A stretch of DNA of 64,000 nucleotides from Actinacidiphila yeochonensis CN732 (GCF_000745345.1 NZ_JQNR01000005.1:3348001-3412000), one strand, 5' to 3'. Shown: positions 26,616 through 35,887, counted from the first letter of the stretch. A program made the numbers and translations. The notes: generated from the letters alone by a model not told the origin.

Positions 26616-27581
26616 TCACAGCGGTGAGATCCCCGTGACCTCCCGGAAGTCCGGGTCGTCGCGCAGCGACCGGAAGTAGTCGTCCAGGTGGCCGCGGACG
26701 AGGCCGATGCCGTCCAGGTCGCGCAGTCGGCGCAGTTCGGTGAGCGCGTCGTCGCGGCGGCCCGCCATGGTGTACACGGAGGCCAGGTTGTACGCGATGT
26801 CGGTGACCTCGTAGTCGGCGGTGGCCTTCCGCCTGGCCAGCAGGAGATCCGCCTCCGCCTGCTCGTACCTGCCGAGGCGCTTTTCCGCCGCCGCCCGATA
26901 GGTGAACAGCCGTGCGACGAGGTCGGGTTCGGCGTCGGACGGCAGCAGAGCGATCGCGTCGCCGTACGCCCGCAGGGCGGCGATGTCGGACGAGGTCCCT
27001 CCGCGCGTGTTCGCGTGGGCCACCCCTCGGACGTAGTGGACCTCCCAGCCCGCGTCCGCCTCTCCCGCGTAGCGGTCGAGGTGCTCCGCCGCCTCCGCCC
27101 ACCGCCGCTCGGCCATCAGCGCCCTGCCGAGGTTCAGCTCGGCGTCGAGCGGCACGGCCTCCGCCAGGGAGAGATCGCGCAGAGCCCCCACCGACGCTTC
27201 CAACTGCCCCATGTAGCCGAGCACCTGCCGGTCGACAGCGGCGGTTCCGGCGACCAGGCTCTCGGTGTCGACACCCGCCTGGGCAAGCGACGCGTCCAGG
27301 CCGCGACTCGCACGGTGAGCGAGCGTCGCCATGCGCTCGTAGGCGTCGTCGCGCAGGATGTCCTGCCGGTGCCGGGTCAACAGCTGATAGACGAACAGCA
27401 TGGTCAAGGGGACGTCGACGACCGCGGCCACCGCGAACATCCCCGGTACCCAGCCCGGCAAACCGACCGTGGCCGCACCTGTGATGAACGCGGGAACCGA
27501 GACCACCAGCAGCACAAGGACCGCGGCCAGCAGCTGTGTTGGAGCCAGCACCCGGCCGGGGTCGATTCCCTGGTTCGACAC
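26616..27581 (-). CDS. Membrane-anchored TPR-repeat protein of unknown function
   Basis: 321 residues from GTG 27579-27581. Two transmembrane helices lie at about 15-37 and 43-66 (LLAAVLVLLVVSVPAF and GMFAVAAVVDVPLTMLFVY). The rest is a soluble helical domain with TPR-like repeats (AELNLGRALMAERRWAEAAEHL, AYNLASVYTMAGRRDDALTEL). The repeats probably face the cytoplasm and mediate protein contacts. The start is not secure: GAGAAG abuts the GTG, and the frame is open further upstream. No operon partner: the next minus gene is 339 bp upstream. It does not obviously belong to sugar catabolism. Confidence 0.7.
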   Translation of the reverse strand: MSNQGIDPGRVLAPTQLLAAVLVLLVVSVPAFITGAATVGLPGWVPGMFAVAAVVDVPLTMLFVYQLLTRHRQDILRDDAYERMATLAHRASRGLDASLAQAGVDTESLVAGTAAVDRQVLGYMGQLEASVGALRDLSLAEAVPLDAELNLGRALMAERRWAEAAEHLDRYAGEADAGWEVHYVRGVAHANTRGGTSSDIAALRAYGDAIALLPSDAEPDLVARLFTYRAAAEKRLGRYEQAEADLLLARRKATADYEVTDIAYNLASVYTMAGRRDDALTELRRLRDLDGIGLVRGHLDDYFRSLRDDPDFREVTGISPL

Positions 27582-27919
27582 CTTCTCATTCTGCCGGGGC
27601 GGCACGTACCGGCGGGGCCGTCCCCGGAAATCCGCCCCGACCGCGGCCAGGAGCCGCCCCGCCCCGTCCGGCGGCGCGCCCTCGCCGGCCGGTGCCGTGG
27701 ACGGCGGCCGCGGCGGGGCCGGACCGGTCGTCCCGCGCCGAGTGAAGGAGGGGGGCCGGTCCGGTCGTCCCGCGCCGAGTGAACGCGGCGGCGCCGGACC
27801 GCCGGCCTGGACAGGGGAGGAGCGGGCGTTCGACGCCGGACGGGCGGACGCCCCGGAGCGCCGCCCCCCTGACCAGGGCGGCGTTCCGGGGCGCGGTCCC
27901 GCCACGGGGGCGGGTGTCC
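27582..27919. other. Intergenic region with a 23-bp direct repeat
   Basis: Between the TPR gene and the isomerase stop I see no gene. A 23-bp sequence starting CCGGTCGTCCCGCGCC and ending GAGTGAA occurs exactly at 27724-27746 and 27761-27783. Its role is unknown. Confidence 0.55.
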
Positions 27920-28927
27920 TCAGGAGGAGGAGCTGAAGGCGGAGTCGAAGGACGCGGCGGGCGGCTCGATCGCGGCCAGCGCCCGTACGTGGGCGAGCGC
28001 CTGCGGGGCGCCGAGCAGCCGGTCCATGCCGGCGTCCTCCCACTCCACCGACACCGGCCCCTCGTAGCCGATGCTGTTGAGCATGCGGAACACCGGCTCC
28101 CACGGCACGTCGCCGTGGCCGGTGGACACGAAGTCCCAGCCGCGCCGGGGGTCGCCCCACGGCAGGTGGGAGCCGAGCCGCCCGTTTCGCCCGTTCAGCT
28201 GCTTGACGGATTCCTTGCAGTCCACGTGGTAGATGCGGTCCTTGAAGTCCCACAGGAACCCGACCGGGTCCAGGTCCTGCCACACGAAGTGGCTCGGGTC
28301 GAAGTTCAGGCCGAACGCCGGGCGGTGGCCGACGGCCTCCAGCGCGCGCACCGTGCTCCAGTAGTCGTACGCGATCTCGCTCGGGTGGACCTCGTGCGCG
28401 AAGCGCACCCCCACCTCGTCGAAGACGTCCAGGATCGGGTTCCAGCGGTCGGCGAAGTCCTGGTAGCCGCGCTCGATCATCGCCGGCGGCACCGGCGGGA
28501 ACATGGCCACCGTGTGCCAGATCGAGGAGCCGGTGAACCCCACCACCGTGCGCACCCCGAAGGCCGCCGCGGCCCGCGCGGTGTTCTTGATCTCCTCAGC
28601 CGCCCGCTGCCGCACGCCCTCGGGCTCGCCGTCGCCCCAGATCCGGGCCGGCAGGATGCCCTGGTGCCGCTCGTCGATCGGGTGGTCGCACACCGCCTGC
28701 CCGGTGAGGTGGCAGGAGATCGTCCAGCACTGGAGGCCGTGCCGCTCCAGGGTCTCGCGCAGCTTCGGCAGGTAGGCGTCGTCGGTGAGCGCGGCCTCGA
28801 CGTCGAAGTGGTCGCCCCAGCAGGCGATCTCCAGCCCGTCGTAGCCCCACTCGGACGCGAGCCGGCACACCTCGGTGAACGGCAGGTCGGCGAACTGGCC
28901 GGTGAACAGGGTGACAGGTCGGGCCAT
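27920..28927 (-). CDS. Sugar phosphate isomerase/epimerase (xylose-isomerase-like TIM barrel)
   Basis: 335 residues; ATG 28925-28927 is preceded by GGAGGACG. The AP-endonuclease-2/xylose-isomerase-like barrel is clear: WGYDGLEIACWGDHFD near the start, VVGFTGSSIW, and metal-ligand segments FAHEVHPSEIAYD, GLNFDPSHF, YHVDCKES and VSVEWEDAGMD. Such enzymes isomerise or epimerise sugars or sugar-acid intermediates using a divalent metal. The gene directly follows the second Gfo/Idh/MocA gene on the same strand (171 bp gap). This pairing recurs in inositol and rare-sugar pathways. Substrate not determined; a CGTTCAAGAAG sequence (29017-29027, minus) upstream weakly resembles the GTTCAGG operator. 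Confidence 0.9.
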   Translation of the reverse strand: MARPVTLFTGQFADLPFTEVCRLASEWGYDGLEIACWGDHFDVEAALTDDAYLPKLRETLERHGLQCWTISCHLTGQAVCDHPIDERHQGILPARIWGDGEPEGVRQRAAEEIKNTARAAAAFGVRTVVGFTGSSIWHTVAMFPPVPPAMIERGYQDFADRWNPILDVFDEVGVRFAHEVHPSEIAYDYWSTVRALEAVGHRPAFGLNFDPSHFVWQDLDPVGFLWDFKDRIYHVDCKESVKQLNGRNGRLGSHLPWGDPRRGWDFVSTGHGDVPWEPVFRMLNSIGYEGPVSVEWEDAGMDRLLGAPQALAHVRALAAIEPPAASFDSAFSSSS

Positions 28928-29098
28928 GGCGGGCGTCCTCCAGCGGTCGGGTCCATAGATAGGCCGGGGCCATTGGGTCCTACGCGGGACTCGTGGGCTT
29001 CCTCGGCCCCGTGGGGCTTCTTGAACGTGGCGTGTCCCGAACGGGACGTCCCGGTCGGAGCTTTCGCGTACGGGAATTCCGGCACCGCCGGCGGCGGC

Positions 29099-30423
29099 TC
29101 AGGCGCTCACGGGGATGTGTACCCCCAACGCGGCGGCGCTGGACTCCACGGCGGCCAGCACGCGCTGCACCTGGAGGCCGTCGGCGAAGGACGGCACCGG
29201 GTCCTCACCGGCGGCCACCGCCGTGACGAAGTCCCGCACCTGGTGGGTGAACGTGTGCTCGTAGCCGATCAGGTGCCCCGGCGGCCACCACGCGTCCATG
29301 TACGGGTGGACCGGCTCGGTCACCAGGACGCGCCGGAAGCCGGCGGTGGCGGCGTCCTCCGTGCGGTCGTGGAAGGCCAGCTCGTTGGCCTTCTCCGCGT
29401 CGAAGGCCAGGCTGCCCAGCGAGCCGCTGATCTCGATCCGCATCGCGTTCTTGTGGCCGGTGGCGAACCGCGTCGCCTCGAACACACCGATGGCGCCGCC
29501 GTCGAAGCGGGCGGTGAACAGCGCGGCGTCGTCCACCGTCACCTGGCCCCGCTCCGCGGCCGCGGTGCCGGACAGGCCGCTGGCCGAGGCGGGAAGCGGC
29601 CGTTCGGTGACGAACGTCTCCAGCAGCGCGCCGACCGAGGAGATCCGCTGCCCCGTCAGGTACTGGGCGGCGTCCACGCTGTGCGCCCCAGATCGCCGAG
29701 GGCGCCCGAGCCGGCCCTGTCCCGGCGCAGCCGCCAGGCCAGCGGGAACTCCGGGTCCACCAGCCAGTCCTGCAGGTACTGCGCCCGCACCTGGTGGATC
29801 CGGCCGAGCCGCCCCTCGGCGACCAGCCGCCTGGCCAGCGCCAGGGCCGGCACCCGGCGGTAGTTGAAGCCCACCATGGAGCGCACCCCGGCCTCCCGGG
29901 CCTCCCGTGCCGCCCGCACCATCGCCTCCGCCTCGGCGACGGAGTTGGCCAGCGGCTTCTCGCAGAGCACGTGCTTGCCCGCGGCCAGGGCGGCCAGGGC
30001 GATCTCGGCGTGGCTGTCGCCGGGCGTGCAGATGTCCACGACATCGATGTCCGGCCGGGCCACGAGAGCCCGCCAGTCCGTCTCCCAGGACCGCCAGCCG
30101 TACCGCTCCGCGGAGCGGGCCACCCCGGCCGCGTCCCGGCCGCACACCGCGGTCAGCTCGACCGGGCGGGGAAGGTCGAAGAAGCGGCCGGCGGTGCGCC
30201 AGGCGTGCGAGTGGGCGGCGCCCATGAAGGCGTGGCCGACCATGCCGACACGCAGGGGCGCGGCGCTGTCGGGCCGGTCCGCCGCGGCGGCGTCCGGGGT
30301 CGAGTCCGGAGTCGGCTCCGGAGCGGGGTCCGTACGGCCCGTACGGCCCGCGTGATCCGCGGGGTTCACGGGGTCCTGGGACGGGGGTGCGGTCGGTGCG
30401 TCGGTCGGCACACGGGTCGGCAC
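29099..30423 (-). pseudogene. Second Gfo/Idh/MocA oxidoreductase, frameshifted
   Basis: The start GTG (30421-30423) has an excellent GGAGGA site. After a Pro/Thr/Asp-rich N-terminus comes the Rossmann fold (LRVGMVGHAFMGAAHSHAW) and EKPLANS. Near 29684-29690 the frame changes: one frame ends GSGALGDLG-RTAW, while AHSVDAAQYLTGQRISSV continues in another. Restoring one base in the GGGGCGC run gives the expected LGDLGAHSVD motif and an intact protein of about 441 residues ending IPVSA. It pairs with the isomerase downstream. Either a recent frameshift inactivated it or the sequence lacks one base. The upstream promoter carries the same operator as GH3. Confidence 0.82.
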
Positions 30424-30497
30424 AGCGGCTCCTCCTGGCGGCTCGCCCCAATCGTTATTCATCCGGCATCGACTCAAACTCACGAAGACGGATAGAA

Positions 30498-30536
30498 CAG
30501 TTCGCGAGTTTCTGCCTGAACTTCGGCATAAGTCAA
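30498..30536 (-). promoter_or_regulatory. Promoter of the second Gfo gene with ROK-type operator
   Basis: Read on the minus strand, TTGACT (30531-30536) and GAAACT (30507-30512) are 18 bp apart. The -10 runs into AAACTCGCGAACTG (30498-30511). This matches the GH3 promoter in sequence and geometry. AAGTTCAGG (30515-30523, minus) lies in the spacer and matches the IclR-side operator core. The divergent ROK2 gene begins at about 30542. Confidence 0.65.
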
Positions 30537-30541
30537 GGCTC

Positions 30542-31813
30542 TTGACGGCAGAATCGCAAAGAGGAAGCCTGCGTTCGACGATACGCGCCGCAGCTCGACA
30601 CCCGGGGGTCGTCATCGAGACGCCAGTGAACCTGCGTGAGGTTGGAAGGCTACGGGTCCTGGAGGCCCTCCACACCACACCACGCAGCAGCCGTCCGGAG
30701 CTGGTCCGGCTGACCGGCCTGTCCAGAGCCACTGTCTCGTCGCTGATCTCCGACCTCATCGCGGTCGGCCTGGTCACCGAGGACGACGGCCCCGAGGAGA
30801 CCGAGCCGCGGCGCACCGGCCGCCCCGCCCAGTCGCTGTCGCTGGTACCCACCGCGGGCTTCGCGATCGGCGCCGACATCGGCCACCAGCACGTCCGGGT
30901 CATCCTGTGCGACCTGTTCGGCGCCGTGCTGTGGGAGCACTGGGTGGCCAAGGAGGTGGACCGGGCGCCGGACGAGACCCTCGACCTCGTCGCCGTCCTG
31001 GTCAACCGGGCGCTCCAGGAGACCGGGGTGGATCGCGACCGGGTGCTGGGCATCGGCGCCGGGATCGCCTCCCCGGTCGAGAAGGGCAGCGGCGCCCTGG
31101 GCGCCGAGGGCATCATGCCCGGCTGGGTCGGCATGCGCCTGACCGACGAGCTGGCCCGCCGCACCGCCCTCCCGGTGCGCGTCACCAACGACGCCAACGC
31201 GGGCGCCCTGGCCGAGAGGATGTACGGCGCGGGCCGGCAGGCGGGCGACATGGTCTACGTTCGGCTGTCGGCCGGCATCGGGGCCGGCATCGTCAGCGGC
31301 GGCCGGCTGATGCTGGGCGCGCGCGGGCTGGCCGGCGAGATCGGGCACCTCCCGCTCACCACCGACGGGTTGATCTGCCGCTGCGGCAACCGCGGCTGCC
31401 TGGAGACGGTCGCCAGCCCCGTCGCCATCGCCCGGCTGCTCTCCGAGAGCTGGGGCCACCCCGTCGCCGCCCGCGACCTGCCCACCCTGATCGCGCAGCG
31501 CAACACGGGCGCGCTGCGCGCCGTCCGGGACGCCGGCGAGTCGGTCGGCCGGGCGCTGTCCACCCTGGTCACGCTCCTCAACCCGCGGCTCATCGTGGTC
31601 GGCGGCGACCTGGCCGGCGCGGGCGAGGACATCCTGGAGCCCATGCGCTCCGGGGTGCGCCGGCACACGCTGCCCTCGGCCGTGGAGGGCGTCGAGATCG
31701 TCACCGGCGGCCTGGGTGACGGCGCCGAGGTGCGCGGCGCGGCCGGCCTCGTCCTCGCCGACGCCCCGCAGCTCCTCTCGGGCGCCCCCGGCGACCAGCC
31801 GGAACCGGCGTAG
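30542..31813 (+). CDS. ROK-family transcriptional regulator (ROK2), canonical
   Basis: 423 residues if the TTG at 30542 is used; GTG 30626 is an alternative that shortens it by 28. A winged helix (SRPELVRLTGLSRATVSSLISDL) is followed by the ROK fold: AIGADIGHQHVRV, GIGAGIASPVE, VYVRLSAGIGAGIV, GEIGHLPL and the zinc motif CRCGNRGC. Members are sugar-responsive repressors. It is divergent from the second Gfo-isomerase unit, whose promoter carries AAACTCGCGAACTG, so it is the best candidate for that operator. Unlike ROK1 it keeps all sugar- and zinc-binding motifs. The short overlap between its presumed start region and the divergent promoter would permit autoregulation. Confidence 0.9.
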   Translation: MTAESQRGSLRSTIRAAARHPGVVIETPVNLREVGRLRVLEALHTTPRSSRPELVRLTGLSRATVSSLISDLIAVGLVTEDDGPEETEPRRTGRPAQSLSLVPTAGFAIGADIGHQHVRVILCDLFGAVLWEHWVAKEVDRAPDETLDLVAVLVNRALQETGVDRDRVLGIGAGIASPVEKGSGALGAEGIMPGWVGMRLTDELARRTALPVRVTNDANAGALAERMYGAGRQAGDMVYVRLSAGIGAGIVSGGRLMLGARGLAGEIGHLPLTTDGLICRCGNRGCLETVASPVAIARLLSESWGHPVAARDLPTLIAQRNTGALRAVRDAGESVGRALSTLVTLLNPRLIVVGGDLAGAGEDILEPMRSGVRRHTLPSAVEGVEIVTGGLGDGAEVRGAAGLVLADAPQLLSGAPGDQPEPA

Positions 31814-32019
31814 GAGGGCTCCCGAGCCGCGGTCCGCGCCGGGGCCGTACAGGTCCGCGCAGCGGCCGTACGGGTCCGCGCCGGGTCCACCGGGCCGCCC
31901 GCCCGCCTACCCGCCTAGCTTCCCGTCTGCCCGCCGGGACGGGAACCCGGACCCGCTACCCGCGGGGCCCGCTGGAGGCGGTGTCCACCGGGGGCGGGGC
32001 CACCGCCCACAATGGGCGC

Positions 32020-32846
32020 ATGGAACCCATCGTCTCGGTGGTGGAGCTCGCCGCCGCGCCCGCCACGACCGCCGTGCTCGACGTCCGCTACCGGATGGGC
32101 GGCCCGCCCGGAGCCGGGGAGTACGCCAAGGGGCACATCCCCGGGGCCCGTTACGTCGACCTGGACACGGCACTGGCCGCCCCGCCCGGCACCGGCGGCC
32201 GGCACCCGCTGCCCGACCCCGAGGTGTTCGGCGCCGCCATGCGTGCCGCCGGCGTCTCGCGCCACACCGACGTGGTGCTCTACGACGACTGGAACGGCTG
32301 GGGTTCGGCCCGGGCCTGGTGGCTGCTGCGCTGGGCGGGCCACGAGCGGGTGCGGGTACTCGACGGCGGGCTCGCCGCCTGGCGGGCCGCCGGCCGGCCG
32401 CTGAGCACGGAGGAACCGCCGCCCGGTGACGGCGACTTCACCCCCGAGCCGGGCTCGCTCCCGGTGCTCGACGCGGACGGCGCCGCCGCCCTGGCCCGGC
32501 GCGGCCTGCTGCTCGACGCCCGCGCGGGGGAGCGGTACCGAGGGGAGACCGAGCCGATCGATCCGGCGGCCGGGCACATCCCCGGCGCGGTGAGCGCGCC
32601 CACCGTGGACACCCTCGGCCCCGACGGCCGGTTCCGGTCCGCCGCCGACCTCGCCGGGCACTTCGCCGCGCTGGGCGCGGCCCGGGCGCCGAGGTCGGCG
32701 TCTACTGCGGCTCGGGCGTCTCCGCGGCCCACGAACTCCTCGCCCTGGCCGTGGCGGGGGTGCCGGCGGCTCTCTACGTCGGCTCCTGGAGCGAGTGGAC
32801 CTCCGACCCCTCCCGCCCCGTCGCCACCGGCCCGCAGCCCGGGTGA
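32020..32846 (+). pseudogene. Rhodanese-type sulfurtransferase, frameshifted near the active site
   Basis: From ATG 32020 the two-rhodanese-domain sequence runs VLDVRYRMGG, GHIPGARYVDLD, VVLYDDWNGWGSARAWW, VRVLDGGLAAWRAAGRP and GHIPGAVSAPT. At about 32675-32690 the frame changes. The catalytic loop VGVYCGSGVSAAHELLALAV and the end SEWTSDPSRPVATGPQPG lie one frame over, ending at 32846. One missing base in the GGCGCGGCCCGGGC run explains it. Intact, the protein would have about 275 residues, usual for thiosulfate or 3-mercaptopyruvate sulfurtransferases. The active-site Cys is present but out of frame. It converges on sepH across a long hairpin. Confidence 0.85.
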
Positions 32847-32938
32847 GGCGGCTTCTCCGCCGGCCCACCCCGGGTGTGTGAGCGCACCCCCGGCCCCGGG
32901 GGAGTGATACCGCCGCGAGCGGCACCGCGGCCGGCACG

Positions 32939-32979
32939 CCGCGGGGGCCGCCCTTGGCGACCAAGGGCGGCCCCCGCGG
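32939..32979. terminator. 19-bp perfect hairpin between sulfurtransferase and sepH
   Basis: CCGCGGGGGCCGCCCTTGG (32939-32957) pairs with 32961-32979 around the loop CGA. It lies between two convergent genes and should act in both directions. Confidence 0.8.
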
Positions 32980-33002
32980 GCCGTCGGGCACGCGCCCGAC
33001 GG

Positions 33003-34070
33003 CTAATCCTGCTTCTTGCGGCGGCTGCCGAAGACGATCTCGTCCCAACTCGGCACCGTGGCACGGCGGCCCGGCCGGACCCCGTCGGCCTCGGCCTGCC
33101 GGTCGGTGGTGCCGACCAGCCGGTCCCGGTGCCCCGCCACCGCACGCGGCATCAGCACGTCCGCGTACGCCGAGCCGGCGCTCGCGGCCGGGGCGGCCTC
33201 CTCGGCCTCCTCCGCCACCTCGGCGGCCGGCACCGCTTCCGGCTGGACCGACGGCTGAGCGGGCACCACCAGGTCGCCCCGGAAGCTGGGCACCGCCTCC
33301 AGCAGGCTGGTGAGCGAGTCGCGCTCCTCCTGCTGCTCCTCGGCCCGCGCCTCGCGCGCCTCCCGCTCCTGGCGGTCGCCGCGCTCGGTGCCGCGCTCGG
33401 CGCCGCGCTCCGGAACGCGGTCCAACGACCGGTCCAGCGGACGGTCCCGGGGCAGCCGGGCGATCCGCGGCACGAACGGGAAGCTCGGCTCCTGCTGCTG
33501 GCTGGTCTCGCCGATCAGCGAACGGGCCTCGTCGTCCACCGCCTGCACCAGTCGGCGCGGCGGGTCGTAGGTCCAGCTCGCCGAGTGCGGCTCACCGGCC
33601 ACCCGGTAGACGAGCAGCACCTCCCAGGTGCCGTCGTCCCGGCGCCAGGAGTCCCACAGGACGGTGTCCTTCTCCGCGCCGCGCAGCAGCAGCCGTTCGG
33701 CCACCGCCTCGCCCAGCTGGGGGCCGGTCGTCTCGCCCTGCCGGCGCACCGGGGTCTTGCGGGCCCGCTCGGCCATGAAGGCGCGCTCGGCCAGCACCGG
33801 ACCCTCGAACCGCCGCACCCGCTCCACCGGGATGCCGGCGAGCTGCGCGACCTCCTCGGCGGAGGCGCCGGCCCTTATCCGCGCCTGGATGTCACGGGGC
33901 CGGAGATGGCTCTCGACCTCGATCTCGATCTGACCCAGCCGGGCCCGGTCGTTGCGCACGGCGGCGCGCAGCCGCTCGTCGATCGGGAGGGTGTACTCCG
34001 TGCTGTCGGCAGCCTTGAGCACCAGTCGTGTGCCGTCATTGCTGACGGCCACGACGCGCAGTTCGGGCAC
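33003..34070 (-). CDS. sepH: SepH, FtsZ-binding cell division protein (DUF3071)
   Basis: 355 residues from GTG 34068-34070 behind GGGAGGT; the longer open frame upstream lacks support. The conserved N-terminal domain has LRVVAVSNDGTRLVLK and a helix-turn-helix-like segment RDIQARIRAGASAEEVAQLAG (about 65-90). A long acidic/Gln-rich and Arg-rich disordered region follows, with ERGAERGTERGDRQ. The end carries the conserved SWDEIVFGSRRKKQ tail. SepH in Streptomyces binds FtsZ and promotes its assembly during sporulation septation. Family assignment comes from the N-terminal domain plus the C-terminal tail. The upstream region holds an inverted and direct repeat pair (34190-34260). Confidence 0.9.
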   Translation of the reverse strand: MPELRVVAVSNDGTRLVLKAADSTEYTLPIDERLRAAVRNDRARLGQIEIEVESHLRPRDIQARIRAGASAEEVAQLAGIPVERVRRFEGPVLAERAFMAERARKTPVRRQGETTGPQLGEAVAERLLLRGAEKDTVLWDSWRRDDGTWEVLLVYRVAGEPHSASWTYDPPRRLVQAVDDEARSLIGETSQQQEPSFPFVPRIARLPRDRPLDRSLDRVPERGAERGTERGDRQEREAREARAEEQQEERDSLTSLLEAVPSFRGDLVVPAQPSVQPEAVPAAEVAEEAEEAAPAASAGSAYADVLMPRAVAGHRDRLVGTTDRQAEADGVRPGRRATVPSWDEIVFGSRRKKQD

Positions 34071-34189
34071 GGTTACCTCCCGGGTGGTGCCTGCCGACGT
34101 CACGTGCGTCGCTGCTCCCGTTGTGAACGAGTGTGGCCTGCCCGGGTGCAGCGTGCCACAACCTTGCTGAGTTGCTCGGCGTGTCGATT

Positions 34190-34260
34190 CAGTATGGTGA
34201 CACGCCGTCATGGGACGGTGGTCGATTGTCCACCGAGGGTGACCATACTGTGACACGCCG
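34190..34260. repeat. Paired inverted/direct repeats upstream of sepH
   Basis: CAGTATGGT (34190-34198) and ACCATACTG (34242-34250) are perfect inverted copies. Each is joined to GTGACACGCCG in direct orientation (34197-34207 and 34250-34260). It lies 120-190 bp upstream of the sepH start and may be regulatory. The rest of the 34071-34534 gap shows no gene. Confidence 0.6.
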
Positions 34261-34534
34261 GGAAGAGTGCCGTCGACTCCCCTCCCGACCGTGGTGCTGG
34301 TGCTGTCCAGGCAGCCGGCCGGGCGCCGGATGCCAGGGTTCGTCACGGTACTCCATTCGGGCCACCGGAGGGTGCCTGCCACACCGTCGAATATTGTGCG
34401 CGGGCGCGGAGTTCGGTGACCCGGCTCACAACTCCGGGGTGCACGCCAGGGCAAAAACGGACGTATCCTTTCGAACTTCCGCCCCAGGTCGCGGCCTTGA
34501 ACGGGCGGCCTCCGGTCCGGCGGCGCGGCGCCGG

Positions 34535-35887
34535 CTAGGCCCCCAGCACCCGGCGCAGATAGTCGTTGCCGAAGAGCCTTTCGGGGTCGAGCCGTTCCCG
34601 CAGACGGGTGAACTCCGCGAACCGGGGATACGCCTCCGCGAGGTACTCCGCGTCCCGCGTGTGGATCTTCCCCCAGTGCGGCCGCCCGCCGGCTGCCGTC
34701 GCGATCCGCTCGACCGCGGTGAAGTACTCCTGGTACCGCCTGCCCCGGTACATGTGGACGGCCACGTAGGCGGTGTCGCGGCCCGAGGCGGTGGACAGCG
34801 CGATGTCGTCGGCCGGCGCCACCCGCACCTCCACCGGGAAGCTGATCCGCAGTCCGGACCGCTCCACCATCGCCTTCAGCTCCCGCACCACCGGCACGGC
34901 CGCCTCGCGCGGCACCGCGTACTCCATCTCCACGAACCGCACCCGTCGCGGGCTGGTGAACACCTTGTACGGGATGTCGGTGTAGGTGCGGGCGGACAGC
35001 GCCCGGGAGGAGAGCCGGGCGATGCCCGGTATCGCCGCCGGCGCCGCCCGACCCAGCGCGCAGGCCGCCCGGAAGACGCCGTTGGACAGCAGCTCGTCGT
35101 CGACCCAGCCGCGCACCGCCGGCAGCGGATCGGCCGGCCCGGCGCTGCGGTTGTTCCGCTTGGTGACGCAGCCCTCGGTGTGCGGGAACCAGTAGAACTC
35201 GAAGTGCTCGTTCTCCGCCGCGAACCGGTCGAACTCCGCCATCACCCGGTCGAACCGCATGGGCTCCTCACGGGCGGTCAGCAGGAACACCGGCTCCACC
35301 GCGAAGGTGATCGCGCTGACAACGCCCAGGGCGCCCAGCCCGATCCGGGCGGCGGCGAACACGTCCGGGTTCTCCCCGGCGGAGCAGGTCAGCACCGAGC
35401 CGTCCGCGGTGACGAGCTCCAGCGCCCGTATCTGCGCGGCTATGGAGGCCGAGTCGCGGCCGGTGCCGTGGGTGCCGGTGCTGGTGGCGCCCGCCACGGT
35501 CTGCTCCATGATGTCGCCCATGTTGGTGAGCGACAGCCCCTCGCCGGCCAGCACCGCGTTGAGCTGGCGCAGCGGCACCCCCGCCTCCACCGTGACGGTG
35601 CCGGCCGCGCGGTCCACGGAACGGATCGCGCTCAGCCCCTCCGGCCGTACCAGCACCCCGTCGGTGGCCGCCGCGGCGGTGAAGGAGTGCCCCGACCCGA
35701 CCGCCTTCACCCGCAGCCCGTCGCGCGCCGCCGCCCGCACCACCGCGGCCAGTTCGTCCACCGACGCCGGCGCCGCCACCCGCCGCGGCCGGGCGGTGAC
35801 GGTGCCCGCCCAGTTACGCCAGACTTCCGCCCGCTCCGGGCTCCGCGGCCCCGCCGGCCGCGTCCCCGCCCCGCTCGTCCCGCTCAT
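34535..35887 (-). CDS. FAD-linked sugar-lactone oxidase (D-arabinono-1,4-lactone oxidase family)
   Basis: 450 residues. The FAD-binding PCMH domain (about 30-205) contains VKAVGSGHSFT, whose His is the usual covalent FAD site, and TGTHGTG. The ALO-type substrate domain follows, with FEFYWFPHTEGCVTKRNN and ending HWGKIHTRDAEYL and RLDPERLFGNDYLRRVLG. Family members oxidise aldonolactones or alditols such as xylitol or sorbitol, producing hydrogen peroxide. It overlaps the end of the upstream MFS gene by 74 bp on the same strand, so the two are probably co-transcribed. The substrate cannot be decided from sequence. Confidence 0.88.
   Translation of the reverse strand: MSGTSGAGTRPAGPRSPERAEVWRNWAGTVTARPRRVAAPASVDELAAVVRAAARDGLRVKAVGSGHSFTAAAATDGVLVRPEGLSAIRSVDRAAGTVTVEAGVPLRQLNAVLAGEGLSLTNMGDIMEQTVAGATSTGTHGTGRDSASIAAQIRALELVTADGSVLTCSAGENPDVFAAARIGLGALGVVSAITFAVEPVFLLTAREEPMRFDRVMAEFDRFAAENEHFEFYWFPHTEGCVTKRNNRSAGPADPLPAVRGWVDDELLSNGVFRAACALGRAAPAAIPGIARLSSRALSARTYTDIPYKVFTSPRRVRFVEMEYAVPREAAVPVVRELKAMVERSGLRISFPVEVRVAPADDIALSTASGRDTAYVAVHMYRGRRYQEYFTAVERIATAAGGRPHWGKIHTRDAEYLAEAYPRFAEFTRLRERLDPERLFGNDYLRRVLGA

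Noticed and set aside
33003..34454. An extended SepH starting about 130 codons upstream
   Set aside because: The extra sequence is not protein-like and contains the repeat pair; GTG 34070 has a strong GGGAGGT site and begins the conserved domain.
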